Source: DATKEJ01 sp963768715 | GTDB lineage: Bacteria > Bacteroidota > Rhodothermia > Rhodothermales > DATKEJ01 | NCBI GenBank assembly: GCA_963768715.1 | Contig: CAVYJC010000011.1 | Coordinates: forward strand, 434,001-498,000 | Length of the DNA: 64,000 bases | Direction: 5' to 3' | Part shown: one piece after another, positions 1-9,567 of the stretch | Position numbering within the stretch: position 1 is the stretch's first letter | How the letters are laid out: each line of letters opens with the position of its first letter | Made by a program: the position numbers and the translations under genes | The notes under the pieces: model-generated | What the model saw: only the letters and a program-made list of their open reading frames with translations | Databases searched by the model: none | What the model was told of the DNA's origin: nothing

Positions 1-1437
1 GGAATCATCCAGCTCCCGAACCCACTTGTCGACGACATTCTCGCTTTCGTCGAGCAAGTAGGCGCCCACCGAGCCATCAATGTGCTTATTGGCACTGTCC
101 GAGGGCACAGGCACGAGCACGTGAACGTAAAGGTCTGATTTCTGGCCCGCTCCTCTGAATGCAGATGTCTCGACGAGTAGTTCGACGGGCGCTACGAGTT
201 TTGGATCGTACTGCTCGGGATTCGAAATCGCCATTTCCGCAGCTTGGATGACGTAGTCGTTCGTCCAACTGCTCGACGCACCGGCTTTCGGACTGTACAT
301 CGTGTAATGGCCGCCCCTCGTTATGTCCTCGAAAACGAATTCGAAGTCTCGGTACGCCAGGACGTCGAAGCGGCTATACCCGCCGATGAAGGATGCATCA
401 CTCCATGGAATGCCATATCGCAGAACGATCTTGCCGCGCTCGGTTTCCCAACCAGGTGTTGCACCTCCGCCGTACCAGAGATCACAGTAGGCCATGCGCG
501 CGTAATGATCGACTTGGCGTTCGTTTACCTCCGTGAGCAGGAATGGATCTCGTTCCGCCCAGTAGCTGGCCGTGAAGCCTTGTCTGTCTGCATGATATGC
601 GGCCTCCTCCGCCGTGCTGAGAAACAGGCCGATGTCCGTAAACGACTTGCGCCGTTCATCAGACATCAGATGAATTGCGTGCTCAAATGACGGGGCCGCC
701 CCTTCGGCCTGATTTTGCATCTGCGCCACCAGTCCCTTGAGCAGCCATGAGGTCGCGTTCGACGGCATGGCCTGGGTTGCCGATACGGCAAGGTCGGTGG
801 CGGCCGTCCACTCCCCTTCCTCTATAAGAAGCCGAAGGAGCTCCTTGTAGGCGCTGAGGCGAGCAGGATCGGCATCAATCGCACGATGGAGGAAGTCGAC
901 GGACGTTTCGAACTCTTCGCGGGCCTTTCTTGCCACGCCGCCTCCCAGCGGTTGTTTGGTTGCATCGAAGTTCGCGTACCATCGATAGTTCATCGCATGA
1001 TGAAGGCCAAGCTCTTCGAGGGCGGCGGGATTGTCGGGGTCCCGCTCCAACAGCGACTCGGCGAGCGACACTCGCCGGCCGTCTGTCAGGGAGATCGCTG
1101 ATTCAGGCGGTGTCGATGCGCGCAGAATCTCGATTTCCGCAACAGCGAACTTGATGTTTGATCGGTCGAGCGCCCGTGCCTTGCCGATTTCCGCGCGAGC
1201 AGCCCGAAATCGATCGTCTCCAAGAAATGCCTGGGCCAGCAGATAGTGCGCCTCGGCATTGGCGCGATTCGCATGCGCTACGGACCGCAAAAGCTCGATG
1301 GCCCGCTCGTAATTGCCTGCCCCGAGTGCTTCACGACCTGCTTCGATCTGAGAGTCGGTCGAAAGCGTCTGCGCGCTGGCGCCTGCGACGCAAACGGTTA
1401 GGGCAAGAGGAAGAATGGACAGCCGCCGCAGCATCAT
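1..1437 (-). CDS. GWxTD-domain protein with N-terminal TPR region (3' end beyond window)
   Basis: The frame is open from an ATG-ATG pair at 1437 down to base 1 (479 codons) with no stop, so the C-terminus lies outside the window. An N-terminal signal peptide (ILPLALTVCVAGASAQ) points to export. Residues 30-270 look like TPR-type helical repeats (GNYERAIELLRSV, NAEAHYLLAQAF). Around residues 290-340 lies the GWxTD signature: YWAERDPFLLTEVNER followed by GWETERGKIVLRYGIP. GWxTD domains are known mainly from Bacteroidota-type envelope proteins and have no settled function. It lies 79 bases downstream of a longer protein of the same architecture and is probably co-transcribed with it as a tandem paralogue. 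Family assignment is firm; role unknown. Confidence 0.85.
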   Translation of the reverse strand, partial: MMLRRLSILPLALTVCVAGASAQTLSTDSQIEAGREALGAGNYERAIELLRSVAHANRANAEAHYLLAQAFLGDDRFRAARAEIGKARALDRSNIKFAVAEIEILRASTPPESAISLTDGRRVSLAESLLERDPDNPAALEELGLHHAMNYRWYANFDATKQPLGGGVARKAREEFETSVDFLHRAIDADPARLSAYKELLRLLIEEGEWTAATDLAVSATQAMPSNATSWLLKGLVAQMQNQAEGAAPSFEHAIHLMSDERRKSFTDIGLFLSTAEEAAYHADRQGFTASYWAERDPFLLTEVNERQVDHYARMAYCDLWYGGGATPGWETERGKIVLRYGIPWSDASFIGGYSRFDVLAYRDFEFVFEDITRGGHYTMYSPKAGASSSWTNDYVIQAAEMAISNPEQYDPKLVAPVELLVETSAFRGAGQKSDLYVHVLVPVPSDSANKHIDGSVGAYLLDESENVVDKWVRELDDS

Positions 1438-1516
1438 GCGACCGGATGGGCCGAAACGAAAGAAGGGAGACGCAAGTGCCTCCCCTCTCCGGATCCCCCG
1501 TCGGTTGGATAAAGGG

Positions 1517-3949
1517 CTATTCGAGGAAGAGGTCCTGGTCTTTCTGAACGGTCTTGTCGGAAACACGGTCCTTAATCTTTACGACAAGATGATAAAGACC
1601 TCGCGGTTGATCCGTGGCATCCAGGATCAGTGACTGGTGGTCGGTGCTGGAAATGCCGCCGCCGTCAAATCGGACCGAAACGCCTTCTTTGTGGCCGCCG
1701 ATTCCGAAGAGGCCGGCGATCCCGCCTTTCTCTTCTTTAGGCCGCAGCGTAGCCTCCACTTCATAGTCGCTCCGCCCGGCCTGACTGAGGCCCAGATCGT
1801 AAAGCTCGAAGTAAAGGTAGATCGGCTGCTTGCTCCCGAAGACGCTCCAAGGCGCCGGGGTTATCGAGAGATTGTTTCGTACCACGTCACCCGGATTCAG
1901 GGCCTCTCCATCATCGCTGTCTTCAATCGCGTAGGCAAGCAGGAGATCACTCAGCGTCGTCTCGCCCTTCTTATAGTCAGGCACGTCGATCTCCCGGCGC
2001 TGAACCGCGACGGTTCCACCGCCGACCGTCTCAAACTCGACAGAGACCTCATGACGTCCCGGAGGCGCGCTCAGTGTATTGGTATCGACCCAAAGGCTAA
2101 CCTCTGAGAAACTGGTAATTTGCCGCGTCTTCAGCCCGTATAGCGTTTCCCGTCGTTCTACGACCACGTCGCGGTCGTTGTCGATGAGGAACGTCCCCGT
2201 GTTGACCGTGAGATCGACAGTCTCTTTCGTCGGATCGTAGCCCTGGACAGGAATGCCGTAGTGGATCAGCACATCGGTCTGATCGCCGCCGCCTCGGAAC
2301 GTGGTCACGAGATACGGGATGTCTACCTGGCGTCCCGGGGCTTCATACTTGTATCGTTCTGGCGTCTCACGAAAAGTTTCGGCGGATTTGATTACGTAGT
2401 CGTTCTCCCACGCATCACTTTCATCATTCAGTACCTTGGCAGAGGGACTGTACAGCCGGTATTCGTTGTTCCGAAATGGATCCTCAAAGACGAATTTGAA
2501 GTCTCCGTAATCCCAGATGTCGAACGTGTTTGATTCGAGGACCGACTGGTCGAAATCCAATACCTTCTGTCCGGGCGCATCCGTTTCTTCCAACTTCTTT
2601 TCACGCGTCCGGGAAGCGGCCAAATGATTCAAGATGGATTCAAAGCCGCCGCTGATGACGACGTCACTCTGCGGAACGCCATAGCGGACCAGTATCTGCC
2701 CGCGCTGCGTATCCCAGCCTCTCAGTCCAAGTCGAGGTGCGCCATAAAGCAAATCGGCGTAAACGAGGCGCGAGTAATGCTCGAGCTTGCGCTCGTTGTA
2801 CGGCGTCAGGAATCTGGGGTCCTTGCTCGTCCAATAGCGCGCTGCATACGCAATCGGATCCTTCTGATAGGCCTCCTTCTCTTCCGGTGGAAGAAAGAGA
2901 TCCAGATTCTCAAAGGCATAGCGGACGTCGTCGTCGGCGTACTTCAGCGCGGTATCGAAACTCTTGGCGGCGGCATCGCTCTGTCCCGTCTTGTAATGCA
3001 CGAGGCCCAGATAGAACCAGAACGACGCATCCTCTGGAAAGAATGCGTACATGTTCCGCAGCGTGGCCATCGCGCGGGGGTAATCCTCTTTCAAGGCATA
3101 GACGCGCATGAGGTAGTCGTACACGTCGCGCCTCATCGGGTCTGCCTCGAGCGCCTTCGTCAAATGGAATATCGCCCGAGCATACGCATTGTCGGCTCTT
3201 GAGCGGAGGTCCTGGACCGGAATCCCCTGCATCTCGAGGCGATTGATATTGAACAGGTCGTCGTTGCGGAACTCGAATTGGTCTTTGGAGAAGACGATTT
3301 CATCGTATGCCTGCTGCTCCTGCTGAACACCAAGCGTCGGGTTGCCACCGGGGTCGGAGCCTCCGCCGGCCGAGACGTCTTTAAGGGGGTCGGTACGCGG
3401 AACGTCACGATGGACGATCTCTTCTCGAAGCCCAAGCGTCGGTAGCGAAATCGCATTGCGGTACCGCCAGAAATCGCGAACGTATGATTTCCCGAGCTCT
3501 TCGTGCGCCACCCCATTGTCGGGGTCAATCGCCAGGACTTGTTTGGCGAGCGACATGCGCTTCATATCGCGCATCCGGTCGACGATATAGTTGGAGGATT
3601 CGGCACGGAGATGCTCCAGCCGCGCGACCATATAGTCGACATTCTTCGGCTCGAGCTTAATCGCATCGTCCAGTTCATTGCCCGCCTTTCCGAAATCCTC
3701 CAGCGGTGTTTCGTAGTAGATCCGGGCCAGCATGTAGTGCGCCTGCGCATTCTCAGGGTCGTCTTTTACCACCGCGGAAAACAACTGCTCGGCGTCACTG
3801 TAATTGCCGTCACGGAATGCAGCGATTCCTTCGTCATAGCGCGCATCGGCATCCTGCGCGAAAAGAGGGCCGCTTCCGATGGCCAGGGCAAGCAGAAGAA
3901 GCGCTATTCGGACGGAGTAGCCGTGGGACATCGGACACGTCAACGACAT
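1517..3949 (-). CDS. GWxTD-domain protein with TPR repeats
   Basis: The protein is 810 residues and probably exported: the hydrophobic stretch VRIALLLLALAIGSGPLFAQ fits a signal peptide. The ATG at residue 7 (base 3931) is an equally good start. Residues 30-340 carry TPR-like repeats (GNYSDAEQLFSAVVKDDPEN, YPRAMATLRNMYAFFPEDA). The GWxTD core follows at about 365-430, with YWTSKDPRFLTPYNERK and GWDTQRGQILVRYGVP. The C-terminal 350 residues are beta-rich and end in a segment typical of GWxTD proteins. It is the first gene of a reverse pair with the GWxTD gene downstream, and is divergent from the T9SS cargo gene at 4155. Function is not established; a structural or scaffold role at the envelope is a guess from the TPRs. 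Confidence 0.88.
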   Translation of the reverse strand: MSLTCPMSHGYSVRIALLLLALAIGSGPLFAQDADARYDEGIAAFRDGNYSDAEQLFSAVVKDDPENAQAHYMLARIYYETPLEDFGKAGNELDDAIKLEPKNVDYMVARLEHLRAESSNYIVDRMRDMKRMSLAKQVLAIDPDNGVAHEELGKSYVRDFWRYRNAISLPTLGLREEIVHRDVPRTDPLKDVSAGGGSDPGGNPTLGVQQEQQAYDEIVFSKDQFEFRNDDLFNINRLEMQGIPVQDLRSRADNAYARAIFHLTKALEADPMRRDVYDYLMRVYALKEDYPRAMATLRNMYAFFPEDASFWFYLGLVHYKTGQSDAAAKSFDTALKYADDDVRYAFENLDLFLPPEEKEAYQKDPIAYAARYWTSKDPRFLTPYNERKLEHYSRLVYADLLYGAPRLGLRGWDTQRGQILVRYGVPQSDVVISGGFESILNHLAASRTREKKLEETDAPGQKVLDFDQSVLESNTFDIWDYGDFKFVFEDPFRNNEYRLYSPSAKVLNDESDAWENDYVIKSAETFRETPERYKYEAPGRQVDIPYLVTTFRGGGDQTDVLIHYGIPVQGYDPTKETVDLTVNTGTFLIDNDRDVVVERRETLYGLKTRQITSFSEVSLWVDTNTLSAPPGRHEVSVEFETVGGGTVAVQRREIDVPDYKKGETTLSDLLLAYAIEDSDDGEALNPGDVVRNNLSITPAPWSVFGSKQPIYLYFELYDLGLSQAGRSDYEVEATLRPKEEKGGIAGLFGIGGHKEGVSVRFDGGGISSTDHQSLILDATDQPRGLYHLVVKIKDRVSDKTVQKDQDLFLE

Positions 3950-4154
3950 GGGTCAGGCGATTTGTGAAAATAACACCCAGCATCTTACATCCGGGTTGAA
4001 AGCGCTGTTCCGACCCGAAGTAGGGCCAAAATGAGTCACCATGGTCGTACGTCGGGAAACCTGAATCAGCTCATGAACTTTCAGTGAAGGGAAGGTATGA
4101 TTCTGCTCGCTCAACTGTCATCTGAGGGTTACTCCAACAAACCCTTTCAAACCG

Positions 4155-6371
4155 ATGCGACGCATTCTTACTCCCCTACTCTTCCTGGCGGCGTCTGTCT
4201 CCTTTCCCTCTGTCTTAATGGCCCAGTCAATCCAGTATGCCCAGGATTTCGATGCGGTTACGATTCCAGAGCTTCCGCCCGGGTGGTCCGCCCCCGAATC
4301 CGCCTGGGAAACCAGTTCGAGCGTACCCTCACCAGGATCTGGAGGAAACAATGTCGAAAACGCGGGTGGAGACACGGGATCGCTGGTGTCGCCCGTATTC
4401 GACTTTTCACAGGTGACGACTGCGACGCTTCATTACACAGCACGCCGGACGGCCACGTACGACTCGCTTAGCATGAGCATTGAGGCCTCGATAGACGGCG
4501 GAGCAACCTGGAGCGTAACCGTCGTCGACTCCACGACCGCACTTCCAGCACCACCATCGACTTACGTTACAGTGGATGCCGGCGTGCCGCAGGCGATGCT
4601 CGGTGAAACCGCGGTCCGATTCAGATTCAATGCGCTTCACGCGACGAGCGGGAATCTCCGCGTGGATGATGTAGAGCTCGTGGCAGACGGACCCGTATCG
4701 TGGAATCGATTCGGTTTCGCGACCGACTCGTCATCTGGCGTGGAGGACACTGACTCGCTTCTGATCCCGATCGGGCTTCACCTGATTCCCTCGTCCGTCA
4801 GCCTGCAGGGACTCCAATTCTCTCTCGTGCTCACGGCCGGTCTGTCGTTTCTGTCACTGGAGTCAACGCTCCCAGCTCTAAATGAACCTGGTTGGCATGT
4901 GTCGTACGAGGCTGCTGATTCCACGATAAGTGTGGTTGTTTTGGCGGATGGGATCAGCGGCCTTGCGCCCGTCTCCACGGATTCTCTCCTGACGATGGTC
5001 GTCCGACCCCTTCCCTTGGACGGAGCCTCGAGCCGAAACGATGTGATCGAGATAGATGCCGTGATCGCATCCGCCGTGTCGACAACCGGCGAAGATCTAT
5101 TTCTTGCCGTTGATCCCTCCATCCATCAGGTCGCCGTGCTGCCGCGTACGCCGATTCTGAGCATCGACTCTACGCAGGTGGACATCGGCACGATCCGAGA
5201 GGACTCGACCGCTGTCGTCGACCTCACGCTGACGAATACCGGAACCGGTGTTCTACAGGTTCTCGACATGTTCAGTATCAGCGGATTGTTGCAGATCGAT
5301 CCGGCATTTGCGACGCTGGAGCCGGATTCGTCCACGGTTGTTTCAATATCGGTGGATGGTTCCGCATACGGAGTCGGTCCTCTCGAAGACTGGCTCGTCA
5401 TCGATCATGACGGACTGACATCCCCGGATACTCTGATGATATTTGGATCCGTAATCGGTGCCGACACAAGAGGTGATGCAAACGGAGACGGGTATGTTGA
5501 TGTTGTCGATCTAGTACTTGGAATCGATCTGATCCTCGGACGGATTGACCTGCCCGAAACCAAGTCGCGCCTCGATCTGCATCCGTTTCCGGGCGGAAAT
5601 GAGGCGATCGACGTTCGAGACTTGACCGTGCTGGCGCAGGCAATCGCTCGAGGCTCGTGGCCGGACGGAGCGCTCCTGCCGCTTCCTTCGGCGGCCGTAT
5701 CGAAGGCAATGTCGGTGGTCGGAGACGTAATAGTCAGGCGGACGGACGAGGGACTTGGATTATGGGTTCGCTCGGCGGAACCGCTCCGGGCGCTGCATGT
5801 CGTCGGGCGTCTCCGTGACCCGAATGCGGTCATCCGGTCCAACCCGGAATTGCCCCAGTTTGCAATGGGCAGACCGTACGGGATATCGGGTTCCGACAGC
5901 TTCTCGATCCTTGCCTTCGGCATGGACGAAGTCCTTGTACCATCGGTGGGCACTGTTCGACTCGCGACGATCGATGGCGCAACCCCCGAAGATCTCGAAA
6001 TAGTCTCCTCCATGGCCGTCGATGGATCGACTAACCGTAGGAATCTGCTGGTAATCGAGGAAACTTCAGAGGTGCCCGACGATGTCGTTGGAATCAGTTT
6101 CGGGGCCCCGTATCCCAATCCGGTGGATCCGCGCAAAACAGGACTGCTTCACCTTCCGGTAGAGACCGAAACGGGACGTGCCTGCCGTATCGACGTCACT
6201 GATGTCCTGGGCCGGCGGGTGCGATCGTGGGACTACACGGCCGATTTGGGTTCACGAGTTGCAGCTTGGGACATGCGAAACGCAGAGGGCAATATGGTGC
6301 CCTCCGGGATGTACTTCCTGACTGTGACGTCTGGAAACCGCCGGATTACTCACAGTGTCGCCGTGCGATGA
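4155..6371 (+). CDS. secreted T9SS cargo with cohesin-like, anchor-D-like and dockerin-like modules
   Basis: The protein is 738 residues. A signal peptide (LLFLAASVSFPSVLMAQ) is followed by a beta-sandwich region (about 25-170) rich in DGGATWSV-type turns. Next comes a cohesin-like segment (about 185-305, GLQFSLVLTAGLSFLSLE) and a choice-of-anchor-D-like Ig domain (about 335-435, VDIGTIREDSTAVVDLTLTN). A dockerin-like calcium-binding pair (about 438-500) shows DANGDGYVDVVDLVLGIDL and a second EAIDVRDLTVLAQAI helix. The last 90 residues are a T9SS type A sorting domain (YPNPVDP, then RIDVTDVLGRRVRSWD, then GMYFLTVTSG). It is therefore expected to be exported by the Por system and attached at the cell surface. 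Module names come from pattern recognition; the sorting tail and dockerin motif are the firmest. Confidence 0.82.
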   Translation: MRRILTPLLFLAASVSFPSVLMAQSIQYAQDFDAVTIPELPPGWSAPESAWETSSSVPSPGSGGNNVENAGGDTGSLVSPVFDFSQVTTATLHYTARRTATYDSLSMSIEASIDGGATWSVTVVDSTTALPAPPSTYVTVDAGVPQAMLGETAVRFRFNALHATSGNLRVDDVELVADGPVSWNRFGFATDSSSGVEDTDSLLIPIGLHLIPSSVSLQGLQFSLVLTAGLSFLSLESTLPALNEPGWHVSYEAADSTISVVVLADGISGLAPVSTDSLLTMVVRPLPLDGASSRNDVIEIDAVIASAVSTTGEDLFLAVDPSIHQVAVLPRTPILSIDSTQVDIGTIREDSTAVVDLTLTNTGTGVLQVLDMFSISGLLQIDPAFATLEPDSSTVVSISVDGSAYGVGPLEDWLVIDHDGLTSPDTLMIFGSVIGADTRGDANGDGYVDVVDLVLGIDLILGRIDLPETKSRLDLHPFPGGNEAIDVRDLTVLAQAIARGSWPDGALLPLPSAAVSKAMSVVGDVIVRRTDEGLGLWVRSAEPLRALHVVGRLRDPNAVIRSNPELPQFAMGRPYGISGSDSFSILAFGMDEVLVPSVGTVRLATIDGATPEDLEIVSSMAVDGSTNRRNLLVIEETSEVPDDVVGISFGAPYPNPVDPRKTGLLHLPVETETGRACRIDVTDVLGRRVRSWDYTADLGSRVAAWDMRNAEGNMVPSGMYFLTVTSGNRRITHSVAVR

Positions 6372-6380
6372 GAGCGCTTA

Positions 6381-7217
6381 TCACACAGATGGCACGAACG
6401 CGAGCAGGCGCGCCGGGCCCCCGCTACCTCCCCGGATCTTCATTGGGGCGGCCACGAGCCAGGCCCCCTTGACGGGCACCGTATCCAGGTTGGCAACGTT
6501 TTCGAAAATCAGAACGTTGGCGCCAGTCAGATGTTGATGAGACTCAAACGTCGTGGACTGCCCATAATCGATGCTGGGCGTATCGATTCCCACGCCGTTG
6601 ATATGTCGAGAAGCCACGAGCCAGGCAGCTGCTTCCGGATCCAGTCCTGGAAAGTGCAAGTCGGGCAATGCCTCGGCGCCACGAGCGCTGGTGCCCATAT
6701 AGGCTTCGGCATCCGGCCAAAACTGCCCGTAGCCGGTGTACAGCAGAACCATGCCGCCGTCCGGAAGCGGTCCATTTGCCTCTTCCCAGGCATCGAGATC
6801 CGCCACCGAGACGAGATAGTCACGATCTTTGAGCGCCTTCTCGGAAACGTCGATGCGCACCGCAGGGCCGATGAGGTGCTTTACCGGAATCTGATCGACG
6901 GTTTCCTTTCCAGCGCTGAAATGAATCGGCGCATCGAGGTGTGTCCCCCCATGTTCCGCCGCGCGGAAGTTATAAGCCGAGTAAAAATAGCCGCCTGGCG
7001 TGGTACCGAACGAAACCGTATCGAGCTCGAAGGATTCGGCCGTGGGCCAATAGATCGTCTCATCGGAGAACGAGTACGACAGGTCGAGCCAAACACCATC
7101 AGACAAGGCGCTCGGTCCAGCCTTACGCTCGGCTCGAGGCAGAACGCAGGAGGAGAACAGAAATGACATAAAAGCGAGGACAACAAGTCGTGTCGGGATG
7201 TACTTTGGACTACTCAT
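6381..7217 (-). CDS. cyclase-family (kynurenine formamidase-like) metal-dependent hydrolase, lipoprotein
   Basis: The protein is 278 residues. The N-terminus is a lipoprotein signal ending in FSSC (Cys24), so it is probably membrane anchored after export. The cyclase family signature HGGTHLDAP (His89, His93, Asp95) gives the metal-binding site, preceded by the family's LDLSYSFSDETIYWP strand. Relatives hydrolyse N-formylkynurenine or other amides and lactones; an exported version probably acts on another substrate. The start at 7217 overlaps the divergent rluA-like frame by 20 bases, so either this start or the partner's may be further in. No neighbouring tryptophan-catabolic genes support a kynurenine role. 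Confidence 0.85.
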   Translation of the reverse strand: MSSPKYIPTRLVVLAFMSFLFSSCVLPRAERKAGPSALSDGVWLDLSYSFSDETIYWPTAESFELDTVSFGTTPGGYFYSAYNFRAAEHGGTHLDAPIHFSAGKETVDQIPVKHLIGPAVRIDVSEKALKDRDYLVSVADLDAWEEANGPLPDGGMVLLYTGYGQFWPDAEAYMGTSARGAEALPDLHFPGLDPEAAAWLVASRHINGVGIDTPSIDYGQSTTFESHQHLTGANVLIFENVANLDTVPVKGAWLVAAPMKIRGGSGGPARLLAFVPSV

Positions 7218-7998
7218 TGATCATCAGTCGTTAATCATTGACCGGAAGGACGGAACCCTAAACATACAACGTCCAGCGCGTTTCGCCGACGCGAATCGTC
7301 TGCAGGACAATACCGAACTCGACATCGTGGAGGTTCTTTTCCTCGACAATCATCTCCTTGTTGTGAACAAGCCCGCCGGTCAGCCGGTGCAGGAGGACAG
7401 CTCGGGAGACCTTGACCTGCTCACTGAGGCAAAGGCCTTCATAGGCCGTGAGTTTAACAAGCCCGGGAAGGTATTCATCGGACTTGTCCACCGGTTGGAC
7501 CGCCCTGTCTCCGGCGTCGTTGTCTTTGCCCGAACATCCAAGGCTGCAGCACGGCTTTCCGATCAGTTGAGGAGGAGAGTCGTGAAGAAGGAATACCTGG
7601 CGCTCGTGGAGGGCCGGGTCACGGAACCTCGATCGCTGACGTCATTCCTCCAAAAAAGGGGCGTTAAGGTTCGTCTGGTCAAGGAGAGCGCTCCGGGAGC
7701 GAAAGAGGCGATACTCCGATACGAACCGTTGGCTGTGTTCGGGCGCCGCTCTCTGATCAAGGTACTGCCGTTGACGGGGAGACCCCACCAGATAAGGGTG
7801 CAGCTTTCACACGACGGGTTCCCGATAGTCGGAGACTTTAAGTATGGGGCTAAACTTTCGTTGGACGGGCGTAACATCGCGCTCCACTGCCACAAGATGA
7901 CGCTCGCCCATCCGGTGCTCAAAGAAGAGCGGACCTGGTCGACTCCGCCACCCGCATCGTGGCCGGCCGACGTCCGCTCCGGCCTCTCGTCGTTCTAG
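7198..7998 (+). CDS. RluA-family RNA pseudouridine synthase
   Basis: This cytoplasmic enzyme isomerises uridine to pseudouridine in rRNA or tRNA. The core is clear: LDNHLLVVNKPAG opens the catalytic domain and HRLDRPVSGVVVFAR contains the catalytic Asp (Asp101 from this start). Later come KKEYLALVEG and the TGRPHQIRVQLSH motif typical of RluA/RluC/RluD-type enzymes. There is no recognisable N-terminal S4 domain. The first ~40 residues look unlike family members, and a GTG at 7327 just ahead of the conserved core would also remove the overlap with the divergent cyclase gene; the true start may be there. Target site cannot be told from sequence. Confidence 0.9.
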   Translation: MYFGLLIDHQSLIIDRKDGTLNIQRPARFADANRLQDNTELDIVEVLFLDNHLLVVNKPAGQPVQEDSSGDLDLLTEAKAFIGREFNKPGKVFIGLVHRLDRPVSGVVVFARTSKAAARLSDQLRRRVVKKEYLALVEGRVTEPRSLTSFLQKRGVKVRLVKESAPGAKEAILRYEPLAVFGRRSLIKVLPLTGRPHQIRVQLSHDGFPIVGDFKYGAKLSLDGRNIALHCHKMTLAHPVLKEERTWSTPPPASWPADVRSGLSSF

Positions 7999-8119
7999 AC
8001 CGCCTGTACCGGCGAAATTACCTTGAACACTCGGATTCGGCTGTCTATTCTATGAAGATGAACCAATTTGTGAGAGTCGGGTTACAATTTCGTCGCACGA
8101 CAACATTAATACCTTTCGT

Positions 8120-9550
8120 ATGAAACGTCTATTCCTCACCCTGGCGGTCGCTTTAGTAATGTCGCAGGCGGTCGCGCTCTATGGTCAGGGTAAGGAGATC
8201 AAGATCGATCTCGATTTTGCGAGCTTTGCCTACGACGGGGAGACGACGTTACTTGAGTCGTATCTGGCGTTTGGCGCCGCCTCCCTCGATTTCCAGCAGG
8301 ATTCGGCCGGCTTCGTGTCACTTCTCCCGGTCTATCTCGCACTTAGACATGCAACCGTTACGACCTTGCTCGAAACCGCCCCGCCGCCTGTCTGGGCAGA
8401 TTCTGCGGCGCTGAGCTTTTCGGTACCCGACACCTCGGTTCTTGGACCCGGTCAGCACTTCCTTCACTTGGTCCGCGCAATCGTGCCGCCCGGGGAGTAC
8501 CAGATGATGCTTACCATTCCCGGCAACGAGGAAGTCGGTCGGAGGAGACTTGTACTGACTCGCGACGTCAATGTACCTGACTTTTCGTCGGCTTCCGGCC
8601 CCCAGCTTTCCAACATCGAGATGGCCGCCTCCATTAAGGCGTCGAGCAACCGTGACGATCTTTTCTACAGAAATGGGCTGCTCGTTCGTCCTAATCCGAA
8701 CCTGCTCTATGGATCGGGCCTGACGTCACTGTACTACTACCTCGAGGCATATAACATTGACCAGGCGGTCCAAGACTCGGCCTACAGCGTCTACACCTTC
8801 ATCTCGCAGTCCAGCATCCCGCAGCCGGTTTCGGGCCTGCAGCGTAGATCCCAGCGTCAAGTGCGGTCACCCGATGTGCTCGTTGGCTCGTTCGACATTG
8901 GCGCGCTCACCAGTGGATCGTACCTCTTGAACGTGGTGCTTCTCGCGTCCGACAACAGGGCCATCGTCGAGCAGACAAGGAAGTTCTTCGTCTATAATCC
9001 GGCGGTCCAGGCCCAGCAGTCCAATCAGAACGTCGACGTCGCCTACGAAGCGAGCATATACGCTGCTATGACCGAGGAGGAAGTCGAGGAGCAGATCCGC
9101 TACGCAAAGGTCATTGCAACGGACTCCGAAAGATCAGAGATGGATCATGCCAAGGGACTCGACAACGAGAAACGTGTTCTCCAGCATTTTTGGGAGAAGC
9201 GCGACCCTAATCCTGCAACTCCACTGAACGAGTTTCGTGAGGAGTACTTCAGCAGGATTCAGTATGCACGCGATCGGTACTCGAGCGGGCATGCTGAAGG
9301 ATGGGAGACGGATCGTGGCCGGACGTATCTGAAATACGGAATGCCTGAGCATGTCAGTCCCCACCACTATGAACGAGGATCGGCACCATACGAAATTTGG
9401 GAATACGACAATATTCCAGGCGAGGGCAAGTCGATGTTCGTCTTTGCTGACGTGGGCGGATTCAACGAGTTCGAACTCATACACAGCGACGTCGCTGGTG
9501 AGCCAAAGAGTCTCGACTGGCGCGCCGAGGTGAAGGACCAGCACCAGTAA
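8120..9550 (+). CDS. GWxTD-domain protein (third paralogue)
   Basis: The 476-residue secreted protein has a signal peptide (LFLTLAVALVMSQAVALYGQ). Unlike the two GWxTD genes at the window start it lacks TPR repeats. The first 300 residues are beta-rich, and the GWxTD core is close to the C-terminus (about 350-440): FWEKRDPNPATPLNEFRE, GWETDRGRTYLKYGMP, then YEIWEYDNIPGEGKSMFVF. The ATG at 8120 directly precedes the signal peptide. The tsaC-like gene starts 17 bases downstream, so the two may be co-transcribed although functionally unrelated. Role unknown. Confidence 0.87.
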   Translation: MKRLFLTLAVALVMSQAVALYGQGKEIKIDLDFASFAYDGETTLLESYLAFGAASLDFQQDSAGFVSLLPVYLALRHATVTTLLETAPPPVWADSAALSFSVPDTSVLGPGQHFLHLVRAIVPPGEYQMMLTIPGNEEVGRRRLVLTRDVNVPDFSSASGPQLSNIEMAASIKASSNRDDLFYRNGLLVRPNPNLLYGSGLTSLYYYLEAYNIDQAVQDSAYSVYTFISQSSIPQPVSGLQRRSQRQVRSPDVLVGSFDIGALTSGSYLLNVVLLASDNRAIVEQTRKFFVYNPAVQAQQSNQNVDVAYEASIYAAMTEEEVEEQIRYAKVIATDSERSEMDHAKGLDNEKRVLQHFWEKRDPNPATPLNEFREEYFSRIQYARDRYSSGHAEGWETDRGRTYLKYGMPEHVSPHHYERGSAPYEIWEYDNIPGEGKSMFVFADVGGFNEFELIHSDVAGEPKSLDWRAEVKDQHQ

Positions 9551-9567
9551 TTCACGGCGGAGAGTAA

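Noticed and set aside
6381..7217. Annotation as kynurenine formamidase proper
   Set aside because: The lipoprotein signal and absence of tryptophan-catabolic neighbours make an extracytoplasmic cyclase-family hydrolase of unknown substrate more prudent.
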